40,384 bases of DNA from Anaerolineales bacterium (lineage in GTDB: Bacteria; Chloroflexota; Anaerolineae; Anaerolineales; UBA11858): positions 1 to 40,384 of the forward strand of contig JADHTJ010000026.1 in the NCBI GenBank assembly GCA_016785015.1, given 5' to 3'. The position numbers and the translations under genes were made by a program. Below, in pieces: positions 1 to 8,377 of this stretch (positions are counted from its first letter, which is position 1; the number at the start of each line of letters is the position of its first letter). A model generated the notes under the pieces. The model saw only the letters and a program-made list of their open reading frames with translations. It had not been told where the DNA came from and searched no databases.

Positions 1-39
1 CCATCGACGATTAAAGATACTTCAAGCCAATTCATTTTT

Positions 40-110
40 CAGTGGAGAGTGGGAAGTGAGTGGTGGAGAGTGAAAAACTGATCACTACCTACACTGTACA
101 CTGCCCACTG
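40..110. repeat. Intergenic low-complexity repeat downstream of dnaJ
   Basis: The tail after dnaJ is built of related GTGGAGAG/GTGGGAAG/CACTGTACACTG words and begins and ends with the inverted hexamers CAGTGG (40-45) and CCACTG (105-110). It looks like a dispersed intergenic repeat rather than a gene. Read on the minus strand it could fold loosely and might help end the chaperone operon, but there is no clean stem plus T-run. No coding potential is seen in 1-113. Confidence 0.4.
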
Positions 111-113
111 GAA

Positions 114-1238
114 TCATCCCCCAATGACATCTCTCAAACGATCTATAAAGCCCCGCTCTTGAGGAGTTACTTCAGTGCCCAGGCTTTCTGCCAATTTTTG
201 GAATAACTCCCTTTGTTCATCTGAGAGCGTTTTTGGGATAGCGACGTTGATGACTACTAATTGGTCACCCCGACTATTGCTTCGTAAGTGTGGCACACCC
301 TTGCCGCGCATTCGAATGATCTTGCCAGGTTGAGTTCCAGCGGGAACCTTTAGCATTGAATCGCCGTCGACTGTGGGTACTTTAACCTCATCACCCAATG
401 TTGCTTGCGAGATATTGATATTCAAATCTAAGAGAATATCATTTTCTCGCCGACGGAAATATTTGTGGGGTTGAACCTGGATGATTAAATATAAGCTACC
501 AGGAGGCCCGCCGTTACCGCCAGGCTGGCCTTCCCCAGTCAGGCGGATCTGTGTGCCCGTGTCGACACCGCCAGGAATAGAGACTACCTTTTTGCGCGAC
601 TTGCGCACCTGACCTCTACCACTGCAAGTTTTACAAGGATGTACAATCACTTCCCCTTTACCACTACAGGCTGGGCAAGTTGTCACCTGAACCATCGAAC
701 CGAGGATGGTTTGACGAGATTGCCTTACTTCGCCCTGACCATTACATGTTGAACAACGCGAAGGGGAAGTTCCCGGTTCCGCACCTGAACCTGAACATGT
801 CTCACAGCGCTCATCACGATTGATTTCAATCTCTTTATCCAGGCCAAAGATGGCTTCACTAAATTCGAGATGGACACGATATTGTAGATCTTGGCCGCGG
901 CGAGGGGCATTGCGCGAGCGCGACGAACTGCGCCCGAAACCTCCGAAACCGAATCCAAACAGATCTCCCAGAATATCTGTGAAATCCATGGTGGTCCAAT
1001 CGGGCACACCACCCGCCCCCTGAACTCCGGCATGGCCAAAGCGGTCATAGGCGGCGCGCTTATCTTGATCAGATAGCACCGCATAGGCTTCGTTGATCTC
1101 TTTGAAGCGCTCTTCTGCATCAGCTTCTTCGCTGACATCGGGATGATATTTACGCGCTAAATCACGAAAGGCTGTTTTGATCTCACCTTCCGATGCATCC
1201 CGGGGAGTACCGAGTATCTCGTAATAGTCTCGTGGCAT
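114..1238 (-). CDS. dnaJ: Chaperone protein DnaJ (Hsp40)
   Basis: This is the type I Hsp40 co-chaperone that delivers clients to DnaK and stimulates its ATPase in the cytoplasm. The 374-residue product has the complete architecture. An N-terminal J domain carries the HPD motif near residues 32-34. A Gly/Phe-rich linker covers about 70-115. Four zinc-finger repeats of CxxCxGxG type follow (CETCSGSG, CSTCNGQG, CPACSGKG, CKTCSGRG), then the C-terminal substrate-binding beta domains. Length is normal for the family. It is the last gene of hrcA-grpE-dnaK-dnaJ, 74 bases after dnaK, the spacer holding a 12-bp hairpin. No obvious Shine-Dalgarno precedes the ATG; the start is chosen because MPRDYYEILG is the canonical J-domain beginning. 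Confidence 0.97.
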   Translation of the reverse strand: MPRDYYEILGTPRDASEGEIKTAFRDLARKYHPDVSEEADAEERFKEINEAYAVLSDQDKRAAYDRFGHAGVQGAGGVPDWTTMDFTDILGDLFGFGFGGFGRSSSRSRNAPRRGQDLQYRVHLEFSEAIFGLDKEIEINRDERCETCSGSGAEPGTSPSRCSTCNGQGEVRQSRQTILGSMVQVTTCPACSGKGEVIVHPCKTCSGRGQVRKSRKKVVSIPGGVDTGTQIRLTGEGQPGGNGGPPGSLYLIIQVQPHKYFRRRENDILLDLNINISQATLGDEVKVPTVDGDSMLKVPAGTQPGKIIRMRGKGVPHLRSNSRGDQLVVINVAIPKTLSDEQRELFQKLAESLGTEVTPQERGFIDRLRDVIGG

Positions 1239-1262
1239 TTTTTAGTTTCAAGTTGCAAGCCA

Positions 1263-1298
1263 CAAGTCGCAAGCATCTATCTTGCAGCTTGCGACTTG
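1263..1298. repeat. Hairpin repeat between dnaK and dnaJ
   Basis: The arms CAAGTCGCAAGC (1263-1274) and GCTTGCGACTTG (1287-1298) are perfectly complementary over 12 bp with a 12-base loop. Related CAAGTTGCAAGC words flank it. There is no T-run, so it is more likely an intergenic repeat or an mRNA processing/stability structure inside the operon than a terminator. Confidence 0.6.
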
Positions 1299-1313
1299 CA
1301 ACTTGTAGCTTCC

Positions 1314-3239
1314 TTACGCGTTACGGAATTCACCGTCAACGATATCTTCATCCTCTGGGCCGGATTGACCGTCAGGCGCAGGCGGGCCCTCGGGTTCAGC
1401 GCCTTCAGCGCCGGGCATGGGACCAGCTCCTGGCTGCTCGTATGCGGCAGCACCGATCTGCTGGATCTCTTTGCCAAGTTCATCAGCCACACGGGTCAGG
1501 GTGTCTGTATCGGCGTTCTCATCTTCCAAAACCTTACGAACTTCGGCAACTTTATCTGTTACTTTGGTCTTGACATCATCAGGAACTTTGTCACCGAGGT
1601 CTTCAAGAGCCTTCTCGGCTGTGTAAGCCATGTTGTCAGCCTTATTGCGGGCTTCGACCAACTCTTTAGCTTTGAGATCTTCCTCCGCGTACTTTTCAGC
1701 TTCTTGCTTCATTTTGTCGATTTCGGAATCACTCAAACCGGAAGACGCGGTAATGGTGATATTCTGGCTACGACCTGTGGCCTTATCTAGCGCAGTCACT
1801 TCCAGGATACCGTTGGCATCAATGTCGAAGGTCACTTCGATTTGGGGGACACCGCGCGGCGCCGGGGGAATACCATCCAGGATGAAGCGTCCCAGGGATT
1901 TGTTATCCGTAGCCATCGGCCGTTCACCTTGCAGCACATGGATCTCAACCTGGGGCTGGTTAGCCGCCGCGGTGGAGAAAATCTGGCTCTTGCGGGCTGG
2001 AATGGTGGTGTTGCGCTCGATCAGTGGAGTGGCCACCTGGCCCAATGTCTCCACAGACAAGGTCAGCGGCGTGACATCCAGCAAGAGGATATCTTTGACA
2101 TCACCACCCAAGACACCCGCCTGAATAGCTGCGCCAACGGCCACAACTTCATCAGGATTAACACCTTTGTGGGGTTCCTTGCCAAAGAATTTCTTGACTG
2201 CTTCTTGCACTGCGGGCATACGAGTCATACCACCCACCAAGACCACTTCGTCAATGTCAGATGGTTTCATGCCAGCATCATCCAAGGCCTGCTTTACAGG
2301 CGCAATGGAACGATCAACCAGATCGGCCGTCAACTGCTCGAGTTTGGCGCGTGTCAAGTTGAGCACCAGGTGCTTAGGGCCTGAAGCATCGGCGGTGACA
2401 TAGGGCAAGTTGATCTCAGTCTGCTGCAAGCTGGAAAGCTCGATCTTAGCCTTCTCGGCAGCTTCCTTCAAACGCTGCAGCGCCTGGCGATCCTTGCGCA
2501 GATCAATGCCATTGTCTTTTTTGAATTCGTCGGCCAGAAAATCGATTACGCGCTGATCAAAGTCATCACCACCCAAGAAAGTATCACCACTAGTGGAGCG
2601 TACCTGGAAGACACCTTCACCCACATCCAAAACAGAGATATCGAAGGTGCCGCCACCAAGGTCGTATACGGCAATAACTTCGTTCTGTTTCTTATCGAGG
2701 CCATAAGCCAATGAAGAAGCTGTCGGCTCGTTGATGATGCGCAGAACTTCCAAACCGGCGATCTTGCCTGCATCTTTGGTGGCATTACGCTGGGCATCAT
2801 TGAAATAGGCTGGAACTGTAATTACTGCCTGGGTAACAGGCTCGCCAAGGTAGGCTTCAGCATCCGCTTTGATCTTTGCCAGGATCATGGCAGAAATTTC
2901 AGGGGGTGAATATTCCTTGCCATCCAGGACCACGCGTAAGTCTCCGTTGGGGGCCTTTTTTAATTCGTAAGGCACCTGATCCTTAGCGCGTTGTACTTCA
3001 GGATCATCGTATTTTCGACCCATGAAGCGTTTCATCGAGAAGATTGTATTCTCGGGGTTTACAACGCCCTGGTTGCGGGCTGGACGCCCGGTCAGGCGTT
3101 CGTGATTTTTGTTGACTGCCACTACAGAGGGAACCAATCGTTCACCTTCAGCAGAAGGAATAACAGTAGGTTCTCCACCTTCCACAACCGCGGCAGCAGA
3201 ATTTGTTGTTCCTAAGTCAATTCCGATTATTTTAGCCAT
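1314..3239 (-). CDS. dnaK: Chaperone protein DnaK (Hsp70)
   Basis: This is the Hsp70 ATPase chaperone and central member of the operon. The 641-residue product has the typical nucleotide-binding domain, beginning with the phosphate-1 loop GIDLGTTNS near residues 5-13, with [12 protein letters not shown] near 190-200 and [10 protein letters not shown] near 335. The substrate-binding domain contains TPLTLSVET and [10 protein letters not shown]. The C-terminal lid ends in a Gly/Pro/Glu-rich tail that finishes [17 protein letters not shown] sits at good spacing before the ATG. It lies 91 bases after grpE; that gap contains two tight stem-loops that could modulate expression or processing. Expression is expected from the HrcA-controlled promoter upstream of hrcA; no separate dnaK promoter or CIRCE is seen. 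Confidence 0.98.
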   Translation of the reverse strand: MAKIIGIDLGTTNSAAAVVEGGEPTVIPSAEGERLVPSVVAVNKNHERLTGRPARNQGVVNPENTIFSMKRFMGRKYDDPEVQRAKDQVPYELKKAPNGDLRVVLDGKEYSPPEISAMILAKIKADAEAYLGEPVTQAVITVPAYFNDAQRNATKDAGKIAGLEVLRIINEPTASSLAYGLDKKQNEVIAVYDLGGGTFDISVLDVGEGVFQVRSTSGDTFLGGDDFDQRVIDFLADEFKKDNGIDLRKDRQALQRLKEAAEKAKIELSSLQQTEINLPYVTADASGPKHLVLNLTRAKLEQLTADLVDRSIAPVKQALDDAGMKPSDIDEVVLVGGMTRMPAVQEAVKKFFGKEPHKGVNPDEVVAVGAAIQAGVLGGDVKDILLLDVTPLTLSVETLGQVATPLIERNTTIPARKSQIFSTAAANQPQVEIHVLQGERPMATDNKSLGRFILDGIPPAPRGVPQIEVTFDIDANGILEVTALDKATGRSQNITITASSGLSDSEIDKMKQEAEKYAEEDLKAKELVEARNKADNMAYTAEKALEDLGDKVPDDVKTKVTDKVAEVRKVLEDENADTDTLTRVADELGKEIQQIGAAAYEQPGAGPMPGAEGAEPEGPPAPDGQSGPEDEDIVDGEFRNA

Positions 3240-3265
3240 AGTTTTTGTTCCTCCAAATTATGTTT

Positions 3266-3326
3266 GTAGTAGGGCACGGGAGTGCCCGTAGATTTCAATA
3301 TTGGCTGCACGAGAGTGCAGCACTAC
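3266..3326. repeat. Double stem-loop element between grpE and dnaK
   Basis: Two hairpins stand side by side: GGGCAC-GGGA-GTGCCC (3272-3287) and CTGCAC-GAGA-GTGCAG (3305-3320). They are enclosed by GTAGT (3266-3270) and its complement ACTAC (3322-3326), giving a three-way-junction-like fold. The element starts a few bases after the grpE stop codon. It may be a miniature repeat that doubles as an RNA processing or stability signal inside the operon. Confidence 0.55.
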
Positions 3327-3330
3327 CAAC

Positions 3331-3975
3331 CTATGCTGCAATTCGAACCTGAGCTGGACGCAATACGCGATCACCGATCATATAGCCTTGCTGCAAAACC
3401 TCGATGACTTGCTCACATTCATGTTCATCGCTCTCGGTTTTCACAATTGCTTCGTGAAAATTGGGATCAAAGATTTCGCCTTCCGCTTCCATCGGGGTGA
3501 TGCCATCGGCTTCGAGAACTTTGAGCATCTTGCGAAAGATCAACTCAATGCCATCAGCCAAGGTTGCGCAATCGCCCTCTTTAAGTTTGTCTTTCAAGGC
3601 GCGTTCGAGATCATCAACGATGGGCAAATAGCGCTTAGCAACATCGCCCACGGCATCATTGTGGAAGCGTACGCGATCTCGCTCAACTCGCTTCTTATAG
3701 TTGGCGAAGTCAGCACGGGCACGCTGCCAGCCATCAAGATATTCAACTGCTTTTGCATGAGACTCTTCAAGCTGTGTTTGTATTTCCATAATTCCTTCAG
3801 GGGAGAGATCCAACTTTGGGCTCTCTTTAGCAGCCTCGGGGGAGTCCGCGCTTTCAATCGGAGCCTCAGACTCGCTTTGAGGTTGATCCTTATCTTCAAC
3901 CACAGATTCGCCCTCGAGGGCTTCTTCAAGCATTATTTTTTCCGCTTTCATGTTCTTTTTCTTTTTTTTGCTCAT
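3331..3975 (-). CDS. grpE: Nucleotide exchange factor GrpE
   Basis: GrpE releases ADP from DnaK. The 214-residue product has a Lys-rich start, an acidic disordered N-terminus to about residue 65, a long helical dimerisation segment (around 70-130, including FANYKKRVERDR) and the C-terminal beta domain with the hallmark NFHEAIVKTE and a final VLRPAQVRIA. Length is usual for the family. The start ATG overlaps the hrcA stop in an ATGA arrangement, so translation is probably coupled to hrcA. The gene is transcribed with hrcA, dnaK and dnaJ. Confidence 0.97.
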   Translation of the reverse strand: MSKKKKKNMKAEKIMLEEALEGESVVEDKDQPQSESEAPIESADSPEAAKESPKLDLSPEGIMEIQTQLEESHAKAVEYLDGWQRARADFANYKKRVERDRVRFHNDAVGDVAKRYLPIVDDLERALKDKLKEGDCATLADGIELIFRKMLKVLEADGITPMEAEGEIFDPNFHEAIVKTESDEHECEQVIEVLQQGYMIGDRVLRPAQVRIAA

Positions 3976-5030
3976 TGCGATTCGTCATACCTCTCATCTG
4001 GTAAAGTATCACCGACCAGGTCACTGAGCAAGTTGGCGACAAACTGGACGGTCGAAATTGTTTGTGCATAAGGCATGCGGGTGGGACCAAGAACACCTAA
4101 GGCGCCGGTTGCCACACCAGGTACACCATAGCGGGAAAGCACAACTGCGCAGTCACTTAAGTCTTCCCAGGTCCCTTCTCCACCGATCAGCACATGAATG
4201 CCGCTGGTATCAGGCGAGAGCACCGTTTGTGAGAGCAGGTCCTCCATTTGTGAGCGTTCCTCCCAAAATCGGAGCGCCCGATGGGCAACGCCTGGAGCAG
4301 AAAACTCTGGTTCGGCCAACACATTGGCCAACCCATCTCGGTAGATATCTCCAGCGAGAACATCATCCGAGCGCTGCATCTCACCGATGGTTAGCTGCAA
4401 GATGTCGCGCTTGAGATCATCATCGGCCCGCTTCATCAATGCTGAAATATCTCTAACAGCTTTCTGTTCGAAGATGTCATTGATCCAGGCGGCGGTCGTG
4501 CTTAATTTTTCTTGAGAAACCGGCTCGCCTAATTTCAACATCTGCTGGCGAATCTCGCCACCTTCCAAAACCAAAACCATCAAAACTTGACTCCCACGAG
4601 TGGCAATCAGTTCGATATGCTTTAGGCGGGCATGTTCCGGATGAAGTGATGTAACCAGTGATGCTCCACTAGATTGGCGAGCCAACACCGAGGCCGCCAA
4701 ACGCATCCACTGGTCGATATCTGTACGCGCCTGGTAAAACTGATGCTGGATGGTATGCCGTGTTTCCGAGGGCAGCGAAGCGCGTCCCATCAATTGGCTG
4801 ACGAAATAGCGGTATCCTTCCTCGGTAGGGATACGCCCAGCCGATGTATGAGGCTGTTGCAAGTATCCTGCCTCGGTGAGGAAGGCCATTTCATTGCGCA
4901 CAGTTGCCGGGCTGAAGTTGAGCGAGTAATCCTTAACTAGGGATTTCGAACCCACTGGGTTCACTTGATCAACGTATTCCCGGATAACCAGTGCTAAGAT
5001 CAGTTTTTGGCGTTCAGATAAATCAGTCAT
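3972..5030 (-). CDS. hrcA: Heat-inducible transcription repressor HrcA
   Basis: HrcA binds CIRCE operators and represses chaperone operons; GroEL is known to assist its folding. The 352-residue product starts with a winged helix (about residues 5-75, with NPVGSKSLVKDY and SPATVRNEM), followed by the GAF-like and dimerisation regions and a C-terminal segment with GVLGPTRMPY. Length is normal. It is the first gene of the operon, and its own promoter carries a perfect CIRCE overlapping the likely transcript start, so it should autoregulate. The same operator stands before groES-groEL in this window, so one regulator links both chaperone machines. No strong Shine-Dalgarno is visible before the ATG. 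Confidence 0.97.
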   Translation of the reverse strand: MTDLSERQKLILALVIREYVDQVNPVGSKSLVKDYSLNFSPATVRNEMAFLTEAGYLQQPHTSAGRIPTEEGYRYFVSQLMGRASLPSETRHTIQHQFYQARTDIDQWMRLAASVLARQSSGASLVTSLHPEHARLKHIELIATRGSQVLMVLVLEGGEIRQQMLKLGEPVSQEKLSTTAAWINDIFEQKAVRDISALMKRADDDLKRDILQLTIGEMQRSDDVLAGDIYRDGLANVLAEPEFSAPGVAHRALRFWEERSQMEDLLSQTVLSPDTSGIHVLIGGEGTWEDLSDCAVVLSRYGVPGVATGALGVLGPTRMPYAQTISTVQFVANLLSDLVGDTLPDERYDESQ

Positions 5031-5043
5031 CTTGTTTCACAAT

Positions 5044-5070
5044 TTAGCACTCTCATTACGAGAGTGCTAA
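5044..5070 (-). promoter_or_regulatory. CIRCE operator (perfect) for hrcA operon
   Basis: The 9-bp arms TTAGCACTC and GAGTGCTAA are perfectly inverted around a 9-bp spacer, which is exactly the CIRCE consensus bound by HrcA. The operator begins 13 bases after the -10 box of the promoter and lies just before the hrcA start. Confidence 0.97.
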
Positions 5071-5083
5071 GAATACAATAAGA

Positions 5084-5112
5084 ATCATATCATGTCGAGT
5101 AATACGCGTCAA
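5084..5112 (-). promoter_or_regulatory. Sigma70-type promoter of hrcA-grpE-dnaK-dnaJ
   Basis: Read on the minus strand, TTGACG (5112-5107) and TATGAT (5089-5084) are separated by 17 bp. The same design, TTGACT-17-TATGAT followed 12 bases later by CIRCE, drives groES. This strongly supports both promoter calls. Confidence 0.88.
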
Positions 5113-5158
5113 GAAATAGGGCTTTTAGGGGGCGAGTTCTAATACTAAGTTAACAAAT

Positions 5159-5185
5159 TTAGCAGACGAAGCCATCGAGTGCTAA
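5159..5185. promoter_or_regulatory. Second, degenerate CIRCE-like operator
   Basis: TTAGCAGAC, a 9-base spacer, and GAGTGCTAA form a CIRCE with two mismatches in one arm and a perfect other arm. It lies about 46 bp upstream of the -35 box of the hrcA promoter. It may be an auxiliary HrcA site or a relic of an older promoter. Confidence 0.7.
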
Positions 5186-5210
5186 ATACCCCAGTGATTA
5201 TGCTGCTTTT

Positions 5211-5409
5211 TCTACCGTACATCTACGAAATAGAACGCGGATTACCGCCGATTGAGTGGATTTGCGCAGATATTTTTAAGCTTTTGGTACTCGGTTTTGC
5301 AATTTTGTACACCGATCAGACATTTTTTGAGCAAGTAATCCGTGAAAATCGGTAAAATCTGTGTTATCCGTGTTCTGTTATGAAACGATCAGGCTAAAAG
5401 TACGGTAGA
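5211..5409. repeat. Inverted-repeat-bounded intergenic element
   Basis: A 199-bp non-coding block is bounded by perfect 10-bp inverted repeats TCTACCGTAC (5211-5220) and GTACGGTAGA (5400-5409). The similarity extends outward imperfectly. Inside, AGAACGCGGATTAC near the left end is nearly complementary to GTTATCCGTGTTCT near the right end. The interior consists of ATCCGCG/ATCTGCG-type words, which recur at 20901-20941. It resembles a MITE-like or palindromic dispersed repeat. Nothing else is seen between the CIRCE region and 5419. Confidence 0.6.
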
Positions 5410-5419
5410 GAAATGCTGC

Positions 5420-6088
5420 TTACTTTCGCAATTCTTGTAGTATTGAAACAAATTCGCTTGGATATTGGGCTTCGAAAACAACCCTCTCCCCCGTTCGCGG
5501 ATGGCGAATAGCCAGCGAGAACGCGTGCAGAGCTAAACGGCTAATTAATGGCGATCTTTCCCCCGGTCCATACAGCGGATCGGACAGCGCTGGGTTGTCC
5601 AAGTTGTAGAGATGAGCGCGGATTTGATGTCTGCGGCCAGTTTTGGGTTGCGCTTCAACTAATGCGCTATCTTCAAAGCGCTCCAAAACTCGAAAGTGGG
5701 TTGTAGATTCTTTGCCATTTTCGCGATCAACAACGCTTCGGCGGCGGCGGCCAACATCTGAGCGTAGGGGCAATACTACATCTTTTTCATCCCAATCAGG
5801 ATTACCCGAAACAATAGCGTGGTAAACCTTTGAAACCTGCCGTTCCGAAAATTGGCCATTCAAATCTCGATGAGCATCTTCGTTTCGCGCCAGAACCATA
5901 ACCCCGCTGGTTTCTCTGTCGAGGCGGTGCACGATCCACAGACGGCCAAAGTCTTCTTCCAAGATACTGCGCAAATGGGGTTTCGAAGGATCGTATCCGT
6001 CAGGGAGAGAAAGCAGCCCCGCTGGTTTGTTGATCACCAGCAGGGCTGAGTCGCTGAAAACGATGGACAAATGAGCAATATTTTCCAT
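5420..6088 (-). CDS. RluA-family RNA pseudouridine synthase
   Basis: This enzyme isomerises uridine to pseudouridine in rRNA or tRNA. The 222-residue product contains the catalytic motif HRLDRETSG at residues 54-62 (catalytic Asp57), the early motif LLVINKPAGL, and the later KTGRRHQIRAHL and DPLYG segments typical of RluA/RluC/RluD enzymes. No N-terminal S4 domain is present, so it is closer to the short RluA form; the exact target base cannot be told from sequence. It lies 7 bases after the MFS gene and is probably co-transcribed with trmD, another RNA-modification gene. Confidence 0.9.
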   Translation of the reverse strand: MENIAHLSIVFSDSALLVINKPAGLLSLPDGYDPSKPHLRSILEEDFGRLWIVHRLDRETSGVMVLARNEDAHRDLNGQFSERQVSKVYHAIVSGNPDWDEKDVVLPLRSDVGRRRRSVVDRENGKESTTHFRVLERFEDSALVEAQPKTGRRHQIRAHLYNLDNPALSDPLYGPGERSPLISRLALHAFSLAIRHPRTGERVVFEAQYPSEFVSILQELRK

Positions 6089-6095
6089 CTACATA

Positions 6096-7373
6096 TCAGA
6101 TCGATGCTGGCTTTTTCTCTGTGACCCGCATCATAGAGAACCAGGCCAGGGCCATGAAGGTCGCGCTGAATAGCCACAGCCAGCGGTATTGATCTCCAAG
6201 GGTATCGACCAACGCGCCGCTGAGCACCGGCCCTAGAACTGCGGCAGATTGGGAGGCAAAATAATATAAACCGGTATAGGCACCAATTTTGCGTTCATCG
6301 CCATGATCATACACCAGCGGCAGGCTGTTGACATTGACCAGCGCCCAACAAATCCCGCCCAGAACCAGAATAACGGCGAAGGTAATCGGCTCGCGAATCA
6401 AGAAGAAGCCACCAGCGAATAGAATGACCAACCCGCTCAACCCGATGTTGATCGTCCGGCGTCGGCCGAATTTTGTGGCAATCAGTCCGCTGGGCAGCGC
6501 GAACAAGATGAAAGATGCTGCGAATAACGTGGTGTAGATGGATGCTTTCCCAGGGGTCAGCCCTAACGTGAAAACTGCAAAAGAAGACAAACCGGTTTGC
6601 AGGGCTTCATAGGCCATGAACCACAGCAAGATTGCCAGCAACACAAAAAATCCGCTGCGATCTTCTGCCCGGAAAACCGTTTTGAAATTGTCAAATATAC
6701 TGCTTTCTGGCGTATCGTCTTGAACTTCTATACGTTTGGGCTCTTTGACAAACCGCAATGCAATGCTGGCCATAGCGATCATAATCAGTGACCCTGCCAC
6801 GAACGGGGCCGCACGACCTAGCCGGTCAAAGAGAATGCCGCCGCCGAATAAAGCAATCGCCGCACCAATGCCACCCATCAGGTTGATGATGCCATTGGCT
6901 TTGCTGCGCTGCTCTGTGGGGAACAGATCACCCAGCCAGGCAACCGTTGGCGAGCGGAATAATGCCATCCCAAAGTTTGTGATCAGTATAAAGATCATGA
7001 TAGCAAATACCGTATTTGCCAAGGGGATAAAAACTAAGGCCAAAGCCGCGATCGGAAGTCCCACCAATATCCAGGGTTTGCGCCTCCCAAATCGGTTCCA
7101 GGTTTTATCGCTCTTGGCGCCAGCCCAAGGCTGCACGAAGACATTGATGATATTGTCCCAGGTCATCACGAAGAATGCCAGTGTGGGCGTCAGACCAAAG
7201 CCGGTCACCTGGGGAATTTCACGGCCAGCCTCGAGCAGCTGGCGCTCAAACTCTGGGTTGCCTGCCTGCAAAAATATGGGGATGAACGAATTGAAGATCG
7301 GCCACAGGACGCTGATACTCAAAAAACCAAAACCGACGATGAATGTCTTACCGTAGGGGAAGCGGGTTGTCAT
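6096..7373 (-). CDS. MFS transporter, SLC45/sugar-carrier-like
   Basis: This is a polytopic inner-membrane carrier of about 425 residues with roughly 12 hydrophobic segments. The loop between helices 2 and 3 reads QPWAGAKSDKTWNRFGRRKP, the style of motif seen in SLC45 and glycoside-pentoside-hexuronide-like carriers. The segment RSPTVAWLGDLFPTEQRSKANG is also typical of that group. Substrate is unknown; a sugar is plausible. The start MTTRFPYGK is chosen because AGGAGG precedes it at good spacing. A longer frame would run into trmD and has no signal. It is 35 bases after trmD and 7 bases before the RluA-type gene. Confidence 0.82.
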   Translation of the reverse strand: MTTRFPYGKTFIVGFGFLSISVLWPIFNSFIPIFLQAGNPEFERQLLEAGREIPQVTGFGLTPTLAFFVMTWDNIINVFVQPWAGAKSDKTWNRFGRRKPWILVGLPIAALALVFIPLANTVFAIMIFILITNFGMALFRSPTVAWLGDLFPTEQRSKANGIINLMGGIGAAIALFGGGILFDRLGRAAPFVAGSLIMIAMASIALRFVKEPKRIEVQDDTPESSIFDNFKTVFRAEDRSGFFVLLAILLWFMAYEALQTGLSSFAVFTLGLTPGKASIYTTLFAASFILFALPSGLIATKFGRRRTINIGLSGLVILFAGGFFLIREPITFAVILVLGGICWALVNVNSLPLVYDHGDERKIGAYTGLYYFASQSAAVLGPVLSGALVDTLGDQYRWLWLFSATFMALAWFSMMRVTEKKPASI

Positions 7374-7408
7374 CTGATCCTCCTTGGTTCTAACTTGCAA
7401 AGGAAATT

Positions 7409-8164
7409 TCAAAGTTTTTTGGGCATTTTCTGTTCTTCGTCTTGCGCTAAGTGCGCAAGGTATGCTCTCTCTTCTGCCGTTAGCGAAGCCTCTTTGAGCA
7501 ATTCCGGCCTGCGTTCCCATGTTCGCCGCAGGGATTGTTCCCTCCGCCAACGGTTGACGCGGGCGTGATCTCCCGAGCGCAGTACATCGGGCACACCCCA
7601 GCCGCGAAATTCCGCCGGGCGCGTGTAATGAGGGTGTTCCAACAAACTCTCAGCATGAGAATCTTTCTGGGGCGCATCGGGATCACCCAGCACACCCGGC
7701 AGCAGGCGAGTAACAGCGTCAATCAGTACCAACGCTGGGATTTCACCGCCGGTGAGCACATAATCACCGATAGAAATCTCATCGGTGACCAGATGCTGCC
7801 GCACGCGCTCATCGAGGCCCTCGTAGCGGCCGGCAATCATGGCCAAGCGCGGTTGAGCAGCCAATTCGTGAGCCATTTCCTGCGTGAAGAGCCGCCCTTG
7901 GGGAGTCAGCAAAATCACCGGGCAGGCCGGTGGCGTACCGACCACATCTTCCACCGAAGCAAAGATCGGTTCAACCTTCATTACCATACCACCGCCGCCG
8001 CCATAGGGCTCGTCATCAGTCACGTGATGTTTATCGGTAGCCCAATCACGTATATTATGCACACAGAACTCAACCAATTCACGCTCACTGGCACGCTTGA
8101 GAATGCTGCTTTGTAAATAGGGTTCTATGGTTTCTGGAAAAAGGGTAAAAACATCAAAACGCAT
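7409..8164 (-). CDS. trmD: tRNA (guanine-N1)-methyltransferase TrmD
   Basis: TrmD methylates G37 next to the anticodon using S-adenosylmethionine, preventing +1 frameshifts. The 251-residue product starts [11 protein letters not shown] and shows [27 protein letters not shown] and [12 protein letters not shown], which form the trefoil-knot cofactor site, then the conserved C-terminal substrate region with [13 protein letters not shown]. Length is normal. It leads the minus-strand unit trmD-MFS-rluA. A TATAAT box ends only 6 bases before the ATG and no Shine-Dalgarno is present, so its mRNA is probably leaderless. In many bacteria trmD sits with rpsP, rimM and rplS; those genes are not here. 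Confidence 0.97.
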   Translation of the reverse strand: MRFDVFTLFPETIEPYLQSSILKRASERELVEFCVHNIRDWATDKHHVTDDEPYGGGGGMVMKVEPIFASVEDVVGTPPACPVILLTPQGRLFTQEMAHELAAQPRLAMIAGRYEGLDERVRQHLVTDEISIGDYVLTGGEIPALVLIDAVTRLLPGVLGDPDAPQKDSHAESLLEHPHYTRPAEFRGWGVPDVLRSGDHARVNRWRREQSLRRTWERRPELLKEASLTAEERAYLAHLAQDEEQKMPKKL

Positions 8165-8170
8165 GACCAG

Positions 8171-8176
8171 ATTATA
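8171..8176 (-). promoter_or_regulatory. -10 box giving a probable leaderless trmD mRNA
   Basis: On the minus strand TATAAT is followed by six bases (CTGGTC) and the trmD ATG, placing the expected +1 at or next to the start codon. The -35 region is weak. The stretch 8177-8342 between this and the next promoter has no gene; it contains a tandem GTCAGCC repeat near 8306-8320. Confidence 0.6.
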
Positions 8177-8342
8177 GTCGAAATGACTAGAATTGATCGA
8201 AAGAAGATTGTGGTTCTTTGAGAACTGCAGTGAGAGAGATCACATTTGGCCTTACCACGGTGATTCTTGGAGGACCAAGATTGTTGACAGAAGATCCAAA
8301 ACCGCGGTCAGCCGTCAGCCGTCTACGGTCGTCTCACCCATC

Positions 8343-8371
8343 TTGCGCGGCTTTCTTGGGGATGGTAATAT
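8343..8371 (+). promoter_or_regulatory. Promoter of the TPR gene pair, near-leaderless
   Basis: TTGCGC (8343-8348) and TAATAT (8366-8371) are 17 bp apart and the -10 box ends 6 bases before the ATG at 8378. The spacing equals that at trmD, the thioesterase and the VanZ-like gene, which supports both the promoter and the 8378 start. Confidence 0.5.
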
Positions 8372-8377
8372 GGCCGC

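Noticed and set aside
1842..2384. Long antisense frames across dnaK and groEL
   Set aside because: They are shadows of highly biased codons in conserved chaperone genes and show no family similarity.
3240..3330. Separate HrcA-controlled promoter for dnaK
   Set aside because: No TTAGCACTC/GAGTGCTAA arms and no convincing -35/-10 pair are found between grpE and dnaK.
7374..7550. 59-codon N-terminal extension of the MFS gene
   Set aside because: It overlaps the end of trmD, has no transporter-like sequence and no ribosome site, while AGGAGG precedes the start at 7373.
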